Below, piece by piece: positions 1-8,342 of a stretch of 59,737 nt of DNA (positions are counted from its first letter, which is position 1; each line of letters begins with the position of its first letter). The stretch covers positions 1-59,737 of the forward strand of contig NZ_OY762230.1 of NCBI RefSeq assembly GCF_963665355.1. The letters are read 5' to 3'. The translations under genes and the position numbers were made by a program. Origin of the DNA: an uncultured Desulfobacter sp. GTDB lineage: Bacteria > Desulfobacterota > Desulfobacteria > Desulfobacterales > Desulfobacteraceae. Under the pieces are notes generated by a model. The model ran no database searches, was not told the DNA's origin, and worked only from the letters and a program-made list of their open reading frames with translations.

Positions 1-414
1 TCGACAATTCCAATATTAAGGGCAAATTCTTCAGCACCTAATTCCCGGATCTCGCCTGCACCTGACTCATAAGAATTTACAACCTCTTGAGCCCATGGGT
101 TGACATCTCGCTGCCTCGACTCCTCTCCATATAGAATTATTTTAGTCAAAACAGTGTTGAGCCGAGTTAGATATTCAATTTTCCCTTTATCCTCAAAAGT
201 TTCCTCAAGATGTTTAAAAACATTTTGTAATGCATTTTTAAGAGCTTTTCTTAGAATACTTCGAATAGGGCCAGGCTCATCATCTTGACCCATCTGATAG
301 GTTAGAACACGTTTAAATCGAAGATCAAAAGGTAATTCAGATACATCTCCATATTCTGTATTAAATATAAGAATAATCCTTTCTGAAGAAATTGATTTTA
401 AAGCATAGCCTAAT
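1..414 (-). pseudogene. C-terminal fragment of a TIR-like nucleotide-binding protein, cut by IS1380
   Basis: An open minus-strand frame runs from 414 to the window edge and continues beyond it. It contains SERIILIFN, then GDVSELPFDLR and a helical tail, an arrangement I associate with TIR-like/nucleoside-deoxyribosyltransferase-fold proteins (PF10137-like) of anti-phage and cyclic-nucleotide systems. The IS1380 copy enters at 415. Joining the 8 bases on its far side (2261-2268) and dropping one target copy restores the codons for ELGYAL, the conserved Glu-containing motif of that fold. The N-terminal part is missing: an ISNCY-like element abuts directly, and no matching N-terminal sequence lies beyond it. 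It was probably lost in an IS-mediated deletion. Family assignment is by motif recognition only. Confidence 0.6.
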
Positions 415-2260
415 CCCAAAACAAGCGCGTTTTCAAAAAAGATATACTCATGAGCAACCCGCCGTTTGAGGTATTATTTTGGCCACCAACTTGCCATCCA
501 GTAGAAACACGAGTCCCCAGTTTTTTTGAGTATTGCCAGTTGTCTTGTGTTTCATGTTTTTGTCATTCCTTTTTTGAGACTGCAGGGTTTGGACTCGCCA
601 TTGCAACCCGTTTGCAATAACTATCCGGAGAGCAATGGCATCATGTAACCCGGACGGTCCTTATAAAATCAAAATATTTGAACATGCTTTGGAGCCGGTT
701 GTTATAGCCAATAATTCGATATTTTATAGCCCTGCCAGATTTCAAAATTAAACAGGGGATGTTTATAAATGTCTGGATAAAACGCTTGAATTCCATGCGG
801 ATGATGGAAAGCCCTAATGCACGATATGGCATCAGCAGCCCATACCAGGCTTTCAGATCCCATGCCATGGAGGTAATAACCATATAGGCCCAGTTGGCAT
901 TCAAAGAGTCTGAAGGATTATCCATAGCACGTACGCCATGTTTCAACTGTTCAATATCATTTTCGTGGTCAGCCCGTTTCCGGTAAAAGGCTACCAGTTG
1001 TTTGGCCGGTTTTTTCCAATCATTGGTAATATAAAAAAAGTAGCGGATATCATCGAACAGTAGTAATTCTCCCTTGAACTCGTTTATTGTTTTACGCAAA
1101 ACGATCATTCTGTATGGTTTTTGACATTTTCCCGGTTTGTATTCAAACTCGGCTATATGTTCATACGCAGTCTCTATGCGTTTGAATTTGCGCTTTTTCA
1201 CCACTTGAAGTTTGATATTCTCAGGACGTTTCCGGGGCTGAGTTTTAATTTTCGCAGACAGTTTTTCAAGCCTGACCCAGTCGGTTTCAGGAAGAGCATT
1301 TGCACGTTTTGTTAGATTTGATCTGGCATCCATGCCAAAAATAAAGGAACAACGTTGATCCCATTTGTCAAAGTGCGTGGTAAGGCTGAAATCCGTATCT
1401 CCCCGAACGTATAATTTTTTAAAAGTGCCTTCCGTCAGATCAAGAGCCTTATCCACCCACCGGGCAGAGTCAAGGTGGGACGGGGCATTGCCCGAGCGGT
1501 TGATGACATAAAGAGGTTCCCTTGTTCTCTCCAGAGAAACAACCAGCGGGGCATACCCCCACTTACCATTGTAGGAGATGTCCATACCCTGTTTGCACTT
1601 GCCGCTTGTCTCACTGATAGTTCCGTCAATATTGATGATGGCTGATTCTTTGAAATTTTGAGGCTGCTTTTCCCATATTTTTTTCCGTATGGTATTTTTC
1701 ACATCCATCAGGGTAATGATATTTTCCTGGGAAAACCGGCGCAAAAAATCCCCTGCCGTTGTCGGATCAGGGATCATTTTTGCGTCCAGAGCATTAAGCC
1801 AGGCATCATTGTTTCTTTGCAATTCAATGTCCTGAAGACAGGTTCCGCCTGCAAGAATATTGTATGCCATATTGGCGACATGATCAGATTCATGATATGG
1901 CAAATGGCGCTTGAGCAGCTCAAGTTCTTTATCGATTTCTTTCAAAAGGCCGGTCTTTTTGGCCAACATATGGATCAGGCCAATGCCTCCATGTGATATT
2001 CCCTGAAGGCGACCGTCGATCTCATACTGGATATTGGATGCCTTTAGCATGGGAGTTGGCTGCTCAGTCCAATCTCTTTTGTTCAGTTTTTTGCTTATTT
2101 TTTTCTTGCGTTTTGCCAATTTTTTGATGATATTCTTATTCACTCGAAACGCCCTTTCAATTTGGTATAGTTCGTTTTGCCAAACTCATTATACTCTTTA
2201 TTGATAGGCGTTTCGAGACTTTTTTCTCATTTTTATTACTTATTTCACACTTATTTTGGG
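415..2260 (-). mobile_element. IS1380-family insertion sequence, copy A
   Basis: A 1846-bp element. Its ends match as imperfect inverted repeats: CCCAAAACAAGCGCG at 415 and the complement of a related sequence ending at 2260. Both ends are flanked by the direct repeat CCTAAT (409-414 and 2261-2266). It encodes one 500-aa transposase on the minus strand, followed by a conserved non-coding tail of about 225 bp. Copy B at 4740 is related but clearly diverged, so the two are independent arrivals rather than a recent duplication. Confidence 0.88.
641..2143 (-). CDS. IS1380-family DDE transposase
   Basis: A 500-aa DDE transposase that cuts and joins DNA at the ends of its own element. Visible blocks are a basic N-terminus, a first catalytic Asp region around INIDGTISE (about residue 172), a second at YVRGDTDFSL (about 246), and a C-terminal YRKRADHENDIEQLK block supplying the Glu (about 400). 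These match the IS1380 type, and the length is usual for the family. It is intact and aligns end to end with the copy at 4857-6359, differing by scattered substitutions. It has inserted in the TIR-like gene. Confidence 0.92.
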   Translation of the reverse strand: MNKNIIKKLAKRKKKISKKLNKRDWTEQPTPMLKASNIQYEIDGRLQGISHGGIGLIHMLAKKTGLLKEIDKELELLKRHLPYHESDHVANMAYNILAGGTCLQDIELQRNNDAWLNALDAKMIPDPTTAGDFLRRFSQENIITLMDVKNTIRKKIWEKQPQNFKESAIINIDGTISETSGKCKQGMDISYNGKWGYAPLVVSLERTREPLYVINRSGNAPSHLDSARWVDKALDLTEGTFKKLYVRGDTDFSLTTHFDKWDQRCSFIFGMDARSNLTKRANALPETDWVRLEKLSAKIKTQPRKRPENIKLQVVKKRKFKRIETAYEHIAEFEYKPGKCQKPYRMIVLRKTINEFKGELLLFDDIRYFFYITNDWKKPAKQLVAFYRKRADHENDIEQLKHGVRAMDNPSDSLNANWAYMVITSMAWDLKAWYGLLMPYRALGLSIIRMEFKRFIQTFINIPCLILKSGRAIKYRIIGYNNRLQSMFKYFDFIRTVRVT

Positions 2261-2268
2261 CCTAATTC

Positions 2269-4146
2269 GTGCCTGACCGGAAACCCCGATTTTGAAATTT
2301 TCAGGGGGTCGATGTTTGACAAAACCTTAAATCTTTGTTGTTCCTGTCATCACAAACCGGGAGAAATGCTTCCATCTCTGCCGGTTTTCGGCAACTTTCT
2401 CCTTTTCCGGACGCAACTGTAGTGTTTGCCGTGTTTTTTTTAAGCAATGGCCTGTTTTAAGCTGCTTTGCGCTGTTCAGACCCTTGCAGCTTTTTTAATC
2501 CCTTTTGTTGTATGTGATGCCCGATGATCTGGAGATTTCTTGCCAAAACCGACAGGCTCACATACCTCTTAAACCCTTGAATGCCATGATCCGGGCATCT
2601 GTCAAGACCATGATTTTCCAGTCCGTTTATGGCAGATTCCACCGCTGAATGTTTTCTTTTAAAACGAATGAAATCTTCCGCTGTTTCTTCTTCATATTCC
2701 GCCTTGTTGCATCTGCCTTTTTTCGGAAGCACCAAAATATCCAATCTGCCCTTCAGGTCCTTTTTGTTGCCTGGAGAGTAAAACCCTTTATCAAAACTGC
2801 ATCCTTTGAGATCAGAAAATTTGCTTTGTGCCAATGTTACCATCGCAACGGCGACTTTATCATCGGTTTCTTTCTCCATCACCCGGTGGTGCAGGATAAA
2901 GCCATATTGGTCCTCCAGGATACATACCCGCAAGCCCAATTCCTGGGGAACACCGGCCTTGCCTTTTGAAATCCACTCCGTGTGGGGTTCGAAAATCGAA
3001 AAAATCTTGTCTTCATGGGGGATCTTTTCATCCTGTAACACCCGGCGTTTGATCAAATCAATTTGCCAAAGTGCGTAGTTGATATATGTTTGTAATTCTT
3101 CAGCTCGGGCTGCACATATAATATCGGATGCCGGTATCATTTCCACGGTCAATCGCGCCTTTTGAATATATTTTTCAGCAAGCTTGATATATGCTGTATG
3201 GGCATCCATAATTTGCTGGACTCTTTTGGCCTTTTTCTTTTCATCCTTTGATGTGGAATGTTTCAAACGCTGGACTATTCGATAAAGCTTTTTAAATGCT
3301 TTAATATTATACGCTGATTGCCGCCACATACTCGTTCCAATGTCCTGGCTGATAATAGCGGCAATTTGAATCATTTTTCGGACTGCATCAAAAAGCAGGT
3401 TGATATCTGTGGGATAATGAACATTGGTTTCTACAACGAATGAATCACACCGCCCAATCAAGGCTCCATCGTCCGAAGTTTTTTTTTCATCAGAAGTTTA
3501 TGGCCTTCTTGCACAACCAGAGTGTTGATTTTGTCAAGAATATCTGGGGTCATAAGCCTGACATTATCTTTCAGGGTCTGAAGGGGGTAGGCGATATCAT
3601 TGTCCATCATGCCATGCCCCAGCATCTGCCTTATTGTTTTGTGGTTGTTCACCATTTCCTGGAGTTTATCATAATCCCAATTGCAATTGAGCCGAATGAC
3701 GCCCATTACAAGGATCTTCCACAGGTCCATACCGGGACGTCCATTTTTAGAATCGGTACTTTCTGGGATCATGTCCGTGAGGATATCAAAAACTTTTTGT
3801 CGAAGACTCTGGTCGCAATAGATATGTTGGAGTCCCAAAAGAAGTTTGGGGATTTCATCCCTGGCTCTCATATCAATTTTAATTTGATCGATAGGGGTCT
3901 GCCCGAATGTCATCTGTAGTTCAAAAATTTTACGCAAAACGACCTCGAAGTTCTGATGGAATGTTGAAGTTTGAATTACTATTGGCTTGTCTCACAAAAC
4001 ATAAATCCTATATAATTTTATAGGGTTAGATTAACATAGTAATTAGTAAAAAGCAACAAGTAATTCATATCACAACAGAAACTTCAAACGAATTTCAGCC
4101 CAGATACCCCTGGAAAATATGATGGTTCCAATTTCCGGTCAGGCAC
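2269..4146 (-). mobile_element. ISNCY-like insertion sequence, copy 1
   Basis: A 1878-bp element bounded by inverted repeats beginning GTGCCTGACCGGAAA. It appears essentially identical in sequence to the copies at 12634-16994 and 34772-36649. Those two have 6-bp AT-rich target duplications (AAATTA, TAATTA), but this copy does not: TAATTC lies on the left and TATCTA on the right. One flank was therefore probably replaced by a deletion or recombination after insertion. Its neighbours are truncated in agreement: an AbiEii-like gene ends at its right edge and the TIR-like gene resumes at its left edge. Confidence 0.88.
2457..3937 (-). CDS. ISNCY-like transposase, two frames joined by a -1 frameshift
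   Basis: The upstream frame (3937-3458, 159 aa) starts MRKIFELQMTFGQTPI. The downstream frame (about 3490-2457) lies in the -1 frame and reads SDDGALIGRCDSFVVETNVHYPTD before a DDE-type C-terminal half. The switch falls at a run of nine A on the coding strand (T9 at 3479-3487), a classic A-AAA-AAA slippery site, so the fused product would be about 490 aa. All three copies share this arrangement, which argues for programmed frameshifting rather than decay. The family name is tentative: I recognise the N-terminal half from proteins labelled ISNCY. Confidence 0.82.
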
Positions 4147-4331
4147 TATCTAGAATTTTCAAAATATCCTTTTCTTAGACAATTTCCACCCTTCAACACA
4201 AGGCGATTAGCAAGTGCGCTCTTGGTATACAACAAAGACAAAAGCCATCCGTGGACGTAATCTCTTTGTACATGGGAGGAATGTACATCCAAATTTTCTG
4301 CCATTGCATCAATTTCACTTCGTTCAATCAT
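4147..4331 (-). pseudogene. N-terminal fragment of an AbiEii-like nucleotidyltransferase toxin
   Basis: The first 61 codons of a gene read HSSHVQRDYVHGWLLSLLY followed by RLVLKGGNCLRKGYFENSR and then run straight into the ISNCY-like element, whose first bases supply the stop. The HVxRDYV...LVLKGGNxxRKGYF pattern is the N-terminus I know from AbiEii/AbiGii-type nucleotidyltransferases of toxin-antitoxin and abortive-infection systems. Those normally continue for about 200 more residues, including the catalytic Asp pair. That part is absent from the window, so the gene is dead. It lies in the same orientation as the HNH and TIR-like genes. The start ATG at 4331 follows a GGAAATTCCA leader with a weak ribosome site. 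Confidence 0.65.
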
Positions 4332-4348
4332 TGGAATTTCCTAATAAT

Positions 4349-4424
4349 GCTTAGCGGTTCAGTTCAGCCGCTTCCACAAGCCCAAAAAATGTCACCAATG
4401 TCAGCTTAAATTTAATTGTTATAC
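4349..4424 (-). other. Candidate degenerate attC recombination site
   Basis: Between the HNH stop and the AbiEii start, the minus strand reads GTATAAC at 4424-4418 and GCTAAGC at 4355-4349. These resemble the integron cores RYYYAAC and GTTRRRY with one or two mismatches. The inner arms (GGTTCAGTTCAGC and GCTTAAATTTAATT) can pair only if G-T wobbles are allowed. The 76-bp length and the position between two cassette-like genes fit an attC site. The sequence match alone is weak. Confidence 0.35.
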
Positions 4425-4432
4425 AGCCATTT

Positions 4433-4729
4433 TTATTCACAGTGCCAAGGATATTGATCCCCTTTTTTACGGTTATTTTTCCAATTCAAAGGCTGCAAAT
4501 TATCAATATTGTCTGAACCTCCTTTTGAGGAAGGCAGGATATGATCAATTTCCCATCCATGTTCTGACTCAGTATTTCCGTGTTCAGAATATTGCATGAC
4601 ATTACCACAAATGTCCCAACGCCAAACATTTGGATCATACTTCTGGCCATTCTGAACTATTTCTTTGCCCTTGTTCCATACAGCTCTTTTCCCATTTTCT
4701 TCAACATCACTATACGGATAAAAGTACAT
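4433..4729 (-). CDS. HNH endonuclease domain protein, separated from its ribosome-binding site
   Basis: A 98-aa protein. It opens MYFYPYSDVEENGKRAVWNK, then has WRWDICGNVM and an HNH core: GWEIDHILPSSKGGSDN, DNLQPLNW and NNRKKGD (roughly residues 58-92). The DH, N and N metal and catalytic positions are present. Such small stand-alone HNH proteins are common in cassettes and defence islands; the substrate is unknown. I place the start at 4729 because, when the IS1380 element at 4740-7963 is removed, the leader becomes AAAAAGGAGATTAATTCAAATG, a good ribosome site at normal spacing. In the present sequence the element ends 10 bases upstream and only a TTG in its end extends the frame, so expression is probably low or driven by the element. 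Confidence 0.75.
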   Translation of the reverse strand: MYFYPYSDVEENGKRAVWNKGKEIVQNGQKYDPNVWRWDICGNVMQYSEHGNTESEHGWEIDHILPSSKGGSDNIDNLQPLNWKNNRKKGDQYPWHCE

Positions 4730-4856
4730 TTGAATTAATCCCAAAACAAGCGTGAGATAAGTAATAAAAATGAGATAAAATCCTCGAAACGCCTATCAAT
4801 AAAAGGTATAATAAGTTTACCACAACGAAATATACCAAATTGAAAGGACGTTTCGA

Positions 4857-6359
4857 GTGAATAAAAATATCAACAAAAATTTGGCAAAACGCAAGAAAAA
4901 AATAAGCAAAAAGCTCAACAAAAGAGATTGGGATGAACAGCCAGCCCCCATGTTTAAAGCATCCAACATTCAATACGAGATTGACGGTCGCCTCCAAGGG
5001 GTTGCTCCCGGCGGCATAGGGTTAATTCATATGCTTGCCAAAAAGACCGGCCTTCTGAAAGAAATTGATAAGGAGCTCGAACTGCTTAAACGCCATTTGC
5101 CCTATCATGAATCAGATCATGTCGTCAACATGGCATATAATATTCTTGCCGGTGGCACCTGCCTTCAGGATATTGAGCTGCTCAGAAACAATGAAGCCTG
5201 GTTGAATGCTCTGGATGCAGAAATTATCCCCGATCCCACTACAGCCGGAGACTTTTTGCGCCGGTTTTCCAAGGAAGATATCATAACTCTGCAGGACGTC
5301 AAAAATACCATCCGGAAAAAGGTATGGGAAAAGCAGCCGCAAAACTTCAAGAAAGAAGCCATCATCAATATCGACGGCACTATCAGTGAAACAACCGGCG
5401 AGTGCAAACAGGGTATGGACATCTCTTATAATGGTAAGTGGGGATATGCCCCTCTGATAGTCTCTCTGGAAAAAACAAGGGAGCCTCTTTATATAATCAA
5501 TCGATCCGGCAATGCTCCGTCCCACCTCAACTGTGCGGGTTGGGTGGATAAGTCCCTTGATCTGCTGGAAGGCACTTTTAAAAAATTATACGTTCGGGGT
5601 GATACTGATTTCAGCCTTACTTCCAATTTTGACAAATGGGATCAACGCTGTACCTTTGTCTTTGGCATGGATGCCAGATCAAACCTGATAAAACTGGCCG
5701 GTGGTCTTTCAGATTCCGAATGGGAGATATTTGAAAAACAGCCGCAAGCCATCAAAACAATCCCCAGAAAACGTCCTGAAAATATCAAACTTCAAGTGGT
5801 CAAAAAACGCAATTTCAAACGTCTTGAGACCGCCTGTGAACATATAGCCGAATTTGAATATAAACCTGGTAAATGTCTGCAACCCTACCGGATGATCGTG
5901 CTGCGCAAAACAATAAATGAGTATAAAGGCGAACGTCTATTGTTTGACGATATCCGTTACTTTTTTTACATCACAAACGATTGGAAAAAATCAGCCAGGC
6001 ACCTGGTGGATTTTTACCGGAAACGGGCGGATCACGAAAATGACATTGATCAGTTGAAACATGGCGTGCATGCAATGGCTAATCCTTCTGATTCCCTAAA
6101 TGCCAACTGGGCCTATATGGTTGTTGCATCTTTGGCATGGGATCTGAAAGCCTGGTATGGAATGATGATGCCGTATCGAGCTTTAGGTCTTTCCATCGTC
6201 CGTATGGAATTCAAACGCTTTATCCAGACATTTATAAATATCCCTTGCTTGATCATACGTTCCGGCAGGGCCATTAAATATCGAATCATTGGTTATAACA
6301 ACAGGCTCACAAGCGTGTTCAAGTTTTTTAACTCTTTGAAGACTGCCTGGGTTACATGA
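4857..6359 (+). CDS. IS1380-family DDE transposase
   Basis: A 500-aa transposase, full length and collinear with the one at 641-2143 but with many substitutions. INIDGTISETTG (about residue 172), YVRGDTDFSL (about 246) and YRKRADHENDIDQLK (about 400) carry the DDE residues. The start follows a GTG-type leader shared with copy A; the annotated GTG/ATG choice at 4857 puts MNKNINKNLAKRKKK at the N-terminus, the same as in copy A. A nested ISAzo13 element lies downstream in the element's non-coding tail, so the transposase itself is intact. Confidence 0.92.
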   Translation: MNKNINKNLAKRKKKISKKLNKRDWDEQPAPMFKASNIQYEIDGRLQGVAPGGIGLIHMLAKKTGLLKEIDKELELLKRHLPYHESDHVVNMAYNILAGGTCLQDIELLRNNEAWLNALDAEIIPDPTTAGDFLRRFSKEDIITLQDVKNTIRKKVWEKQPQNFKKEAIINIDGTISETTGECKQGMDISYNGKWGYAPLIVSLEKTREPLYIINRSGNAPSHLNCAGWVDKSLDLLEGTFKKLYVRGDTDFSLTSNFDKWDQRCTFVFGMDARSNLIKLAGGLSDSEWEIFEKQPQAIKTIPRKRPENIKLQVVKKRNFKRLETACEHIAEFEYKPGKCLQPYRMIVLRKTINEYKGERLLFDDIRYFFYITNDWKKSARHLVDFYRKRADHENDIDQLKHGVHAMANPSDSLNANWAYMVVASLAWDLKAWYGMMMPYRALGLSIVRMEFKRFIQTFINIPCLIIRSGRAIKYRIIGYNNRLTSVFKFFNSLKTAWVT

Positions 6360-6562
6360 TGCCTTTGCTCCGGACAGTTATTGCAAACGGGCTGCAATGG
6401 CGAGTCTAAAACCTGTAGATTTCAAAAGGGAATTTAACAATGAACCACAACACAATCGGCAGTATTCCAAAAAACATCAGGACTCGTGCGTCTGTTTGAT
6501 GGAAATTGGAGACACAAAATAATAGCTCGGGTCGCCGATTGCTTATGAGAAATTCATTTTTT

Positions 6563-7943
6563 AGGGCCTCAGAAAAATTAATATCCACAATTCCATAGTC
6601 TGAATTCTGATTTCTATAGACAACATGGAATCGATAGTTTATGGTCAACATGGAAGATTACATAAAAATACAGGAGGACCATGTTTGATCATTCTAAGCA
6701 CAATTTACCCAAAACTATATCGGAATTAACGCCACCACTAAAGGATTTTCTGAATACCACTCGAAGCAAATTAAAAGGCCATGAACGGCGCCAATTCATG
6801 GCACGCGTTGTCTCCCTTATGGGGCACGGCGGACAACTAAAGGCTGAAAGAGAACTGGGTTGGGATCGGAAAACAATAATCAAAGGGCGACGGGAAATAG
6901 AAAGCGGAGTTACCTGTGTTGATAATTTTTCCGGACGAGGCCGGAAATCGTGTTTAGAACATTTTCCGAATTTAAAAGAGGACATAACTCGTATTGTAAA
7001 CCCTATATGTCAGACTGATCCTACATTCCGTACCCAGAATTTATATTCCCCAATATCTGCGAATGAAGTATTCCGTCGATTAGTTGACGACATGGGATAT
7101 GACCCTGAGAATATGCCAACAGTACGGACTCTATCCACCATAATGAATAAATTGGGTTTTAAACTGAAGAAGGTCGCCAAAGCCAAGGTAAAAAAAAATT
7201 CCTGAAACAGACATCATTTTTGAATATGTGCATAGGACAAACCAACTAGCCGATGAAACAGATGGCGTTTTACGTATCTCAATGGACGCAAAAGCCACTA
7301 TTAAAATAGGGCCTTATTCCCGAGGCGGATATAGTCGTTGCAATCTTAAAGCGGCGGACCATGATTTTAAACCCGATTCCCTTTTGAAACTTTTCGGTAT
7401 CAACATACCTGCTCTGGATGAAAATTATATGTACTTCACTGAAAGCAACATCACCTCTGATTTCATGATTGATGCGCTGGAATCACTCTGGCCTTCTTTG
7501 AACGCAAGATTCGCCCCACATACACTGGTGATCAATCTTGATAATGGGCCGGAAAATAGTAGCCGAAGGAGCCAATTCATTAGTCGCCTCGTGGACTTTG
7601 CCAAATCAGCATTTGTAAATATTAGTTTGGTGTACTATCCCCCGTACCACAGTAAATACAACCCAATAGAGCGAGTTTGGGGTGTTTTGGAAAATCATTG
7701 GAAAGGCGAATTGCTGAACAAAATTGAAAAGGTTCTCGGTCTATGTCGAACAATGACATGGAAAGGAGAAAATCCTGTCGTCAAATTAATCAAAGGTGTT
7801 TACCCGACAGGGGTACGTTTGGTCAAGTCCGCCGTGAATAATATAGAAAACAAAATTATTCGGATTCCAGGGATTGAAAAATGGGCTGTTGATATTCCAT
7901 GCTATGAGGAATGAATTGTGGGTTTTAATTTTACCACATCCCT
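6563..7943 (+). mobile_element. ISAzo13-family insertion sequence nested in IS1380 copy B
   Basis: A 1.38-kb element. Its ends form an imperfect inverted repeat: AGGGCCTCAGAAAAATTAAT at the left, and a right end whose complement reads AGGGATGTGGTAAAATTAAA. The flanking IS1380 tail matches copy A on both sides, which fixes the boundaries to within a few bases. It encodes a transposase in two frames. Confidence 0.8.
6681..7914 (+). CDS. ISAzo13-family transposase, two frames meeting at an A9 run
   Basis: The first frame (6681-7205, 174 aa) contains a helix-turn-helix, GHGGQLKAERELGWDRKTI. The second frame (from about 7192 to 7914) reads KKIPETDIIFEYVHRTNQLA, then LRISMDAKATIKIG, VINLDNGPENSS and YHSKYNPIERVWG, which carry the DDE residues of ISAzo13-type transposases. 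The frames overlap only at A9 (7190-7198): a TAA closes the second frame just upstream and the first stops at 7203-7205. The required shift is +1 (or -2), unlike the -1 shifts of the other elements here. It may be transcriptional slippage or a one-base inactivating deletion. RBS AGGAGG precedes the ATG at 6681. Confidence 0.82.
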
Positions 7944-8271
7944 TATAACACGCTTGTTTTGGGATTAATCTCCTTTTTCGGTGGATGTATTGTTTAAATT
8001 ACTGGCTTGTTCAGCGTAATGGTACATTCAAGAGCCCTTCCGAAACCAAGCAAATACCCTATGATCACAAATAACGGTTGGATTCAATAATGTCAATCGG
8101 TTACAAGCCAAAAAATGCCATACTTGATCATTTTTTTATGACATTTTTTTTCATTCTTAATTTGACCCATAAAAAACAAAAAATTGTAAAAGACCCGAAA
8201 ATAAAGGATCCTGGGTTATATTACTTGCTAGTAAAAATTCAAATCAAGGCTTGTAATGTCAGCCCGCTTTT

Positions 8272-8325
8272 GATAAAGTATTGCATATATTTGGTTAGTT
8301 CTGAGCATATTTGCAATACTTTATC
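8272..8325. promoter_or_regulatory. Inverted repeat immediately upstream of the transposase ribosome site
   Basis: GATAAAGTATTGCA (8272-8285) is repeated as its exact inverse complement at 8312-8325, with a 26-base loop. The right arm touches the AGGAGG ribosome site (8326-8331) of the transposase start at 8343. In RNA this would make a 14-bp stem next to the ribosome site. As DNA it is a good operator. Either would limit transposase expression; the role is inferred. Confidence 0.6.
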
Positions 8326-8342
8326 AGGAGGTGCTGGTACAT

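Larger units (their letters stand above)
4740..7963 (+). mobile_element. IS1380-family insertion sequence copy B, carrying a nested ISAzo13 element
   Basis: The outer ends CCCAAAACAAGCGTG (4740) and its inverse complement (ending 7963) are flanked by ATTAAT on both sides (4734-4739 and 7964-7969). Excluding the nested element at 6563-7943 leaves about 1843 bp, matching the 1846 bp of copy A. It landed exactly between the ribosome-binding site and the start codon of the minus-strand HNH gene. Confidence 0.88.

Noticed and set aside
100-288. 62-aa plus-strand gene at the left edge
   Set aside because: It is antisense to the TIR-like fragment, whose minus-strand frame shows conserved motifs.
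3440-3919. 159-aa plus-strand ORF (also at 35943 and, inverted, 12861)
   Set aside because: Perfectly antisense to the first transposase frame and present only because the element is repeated; no family features.
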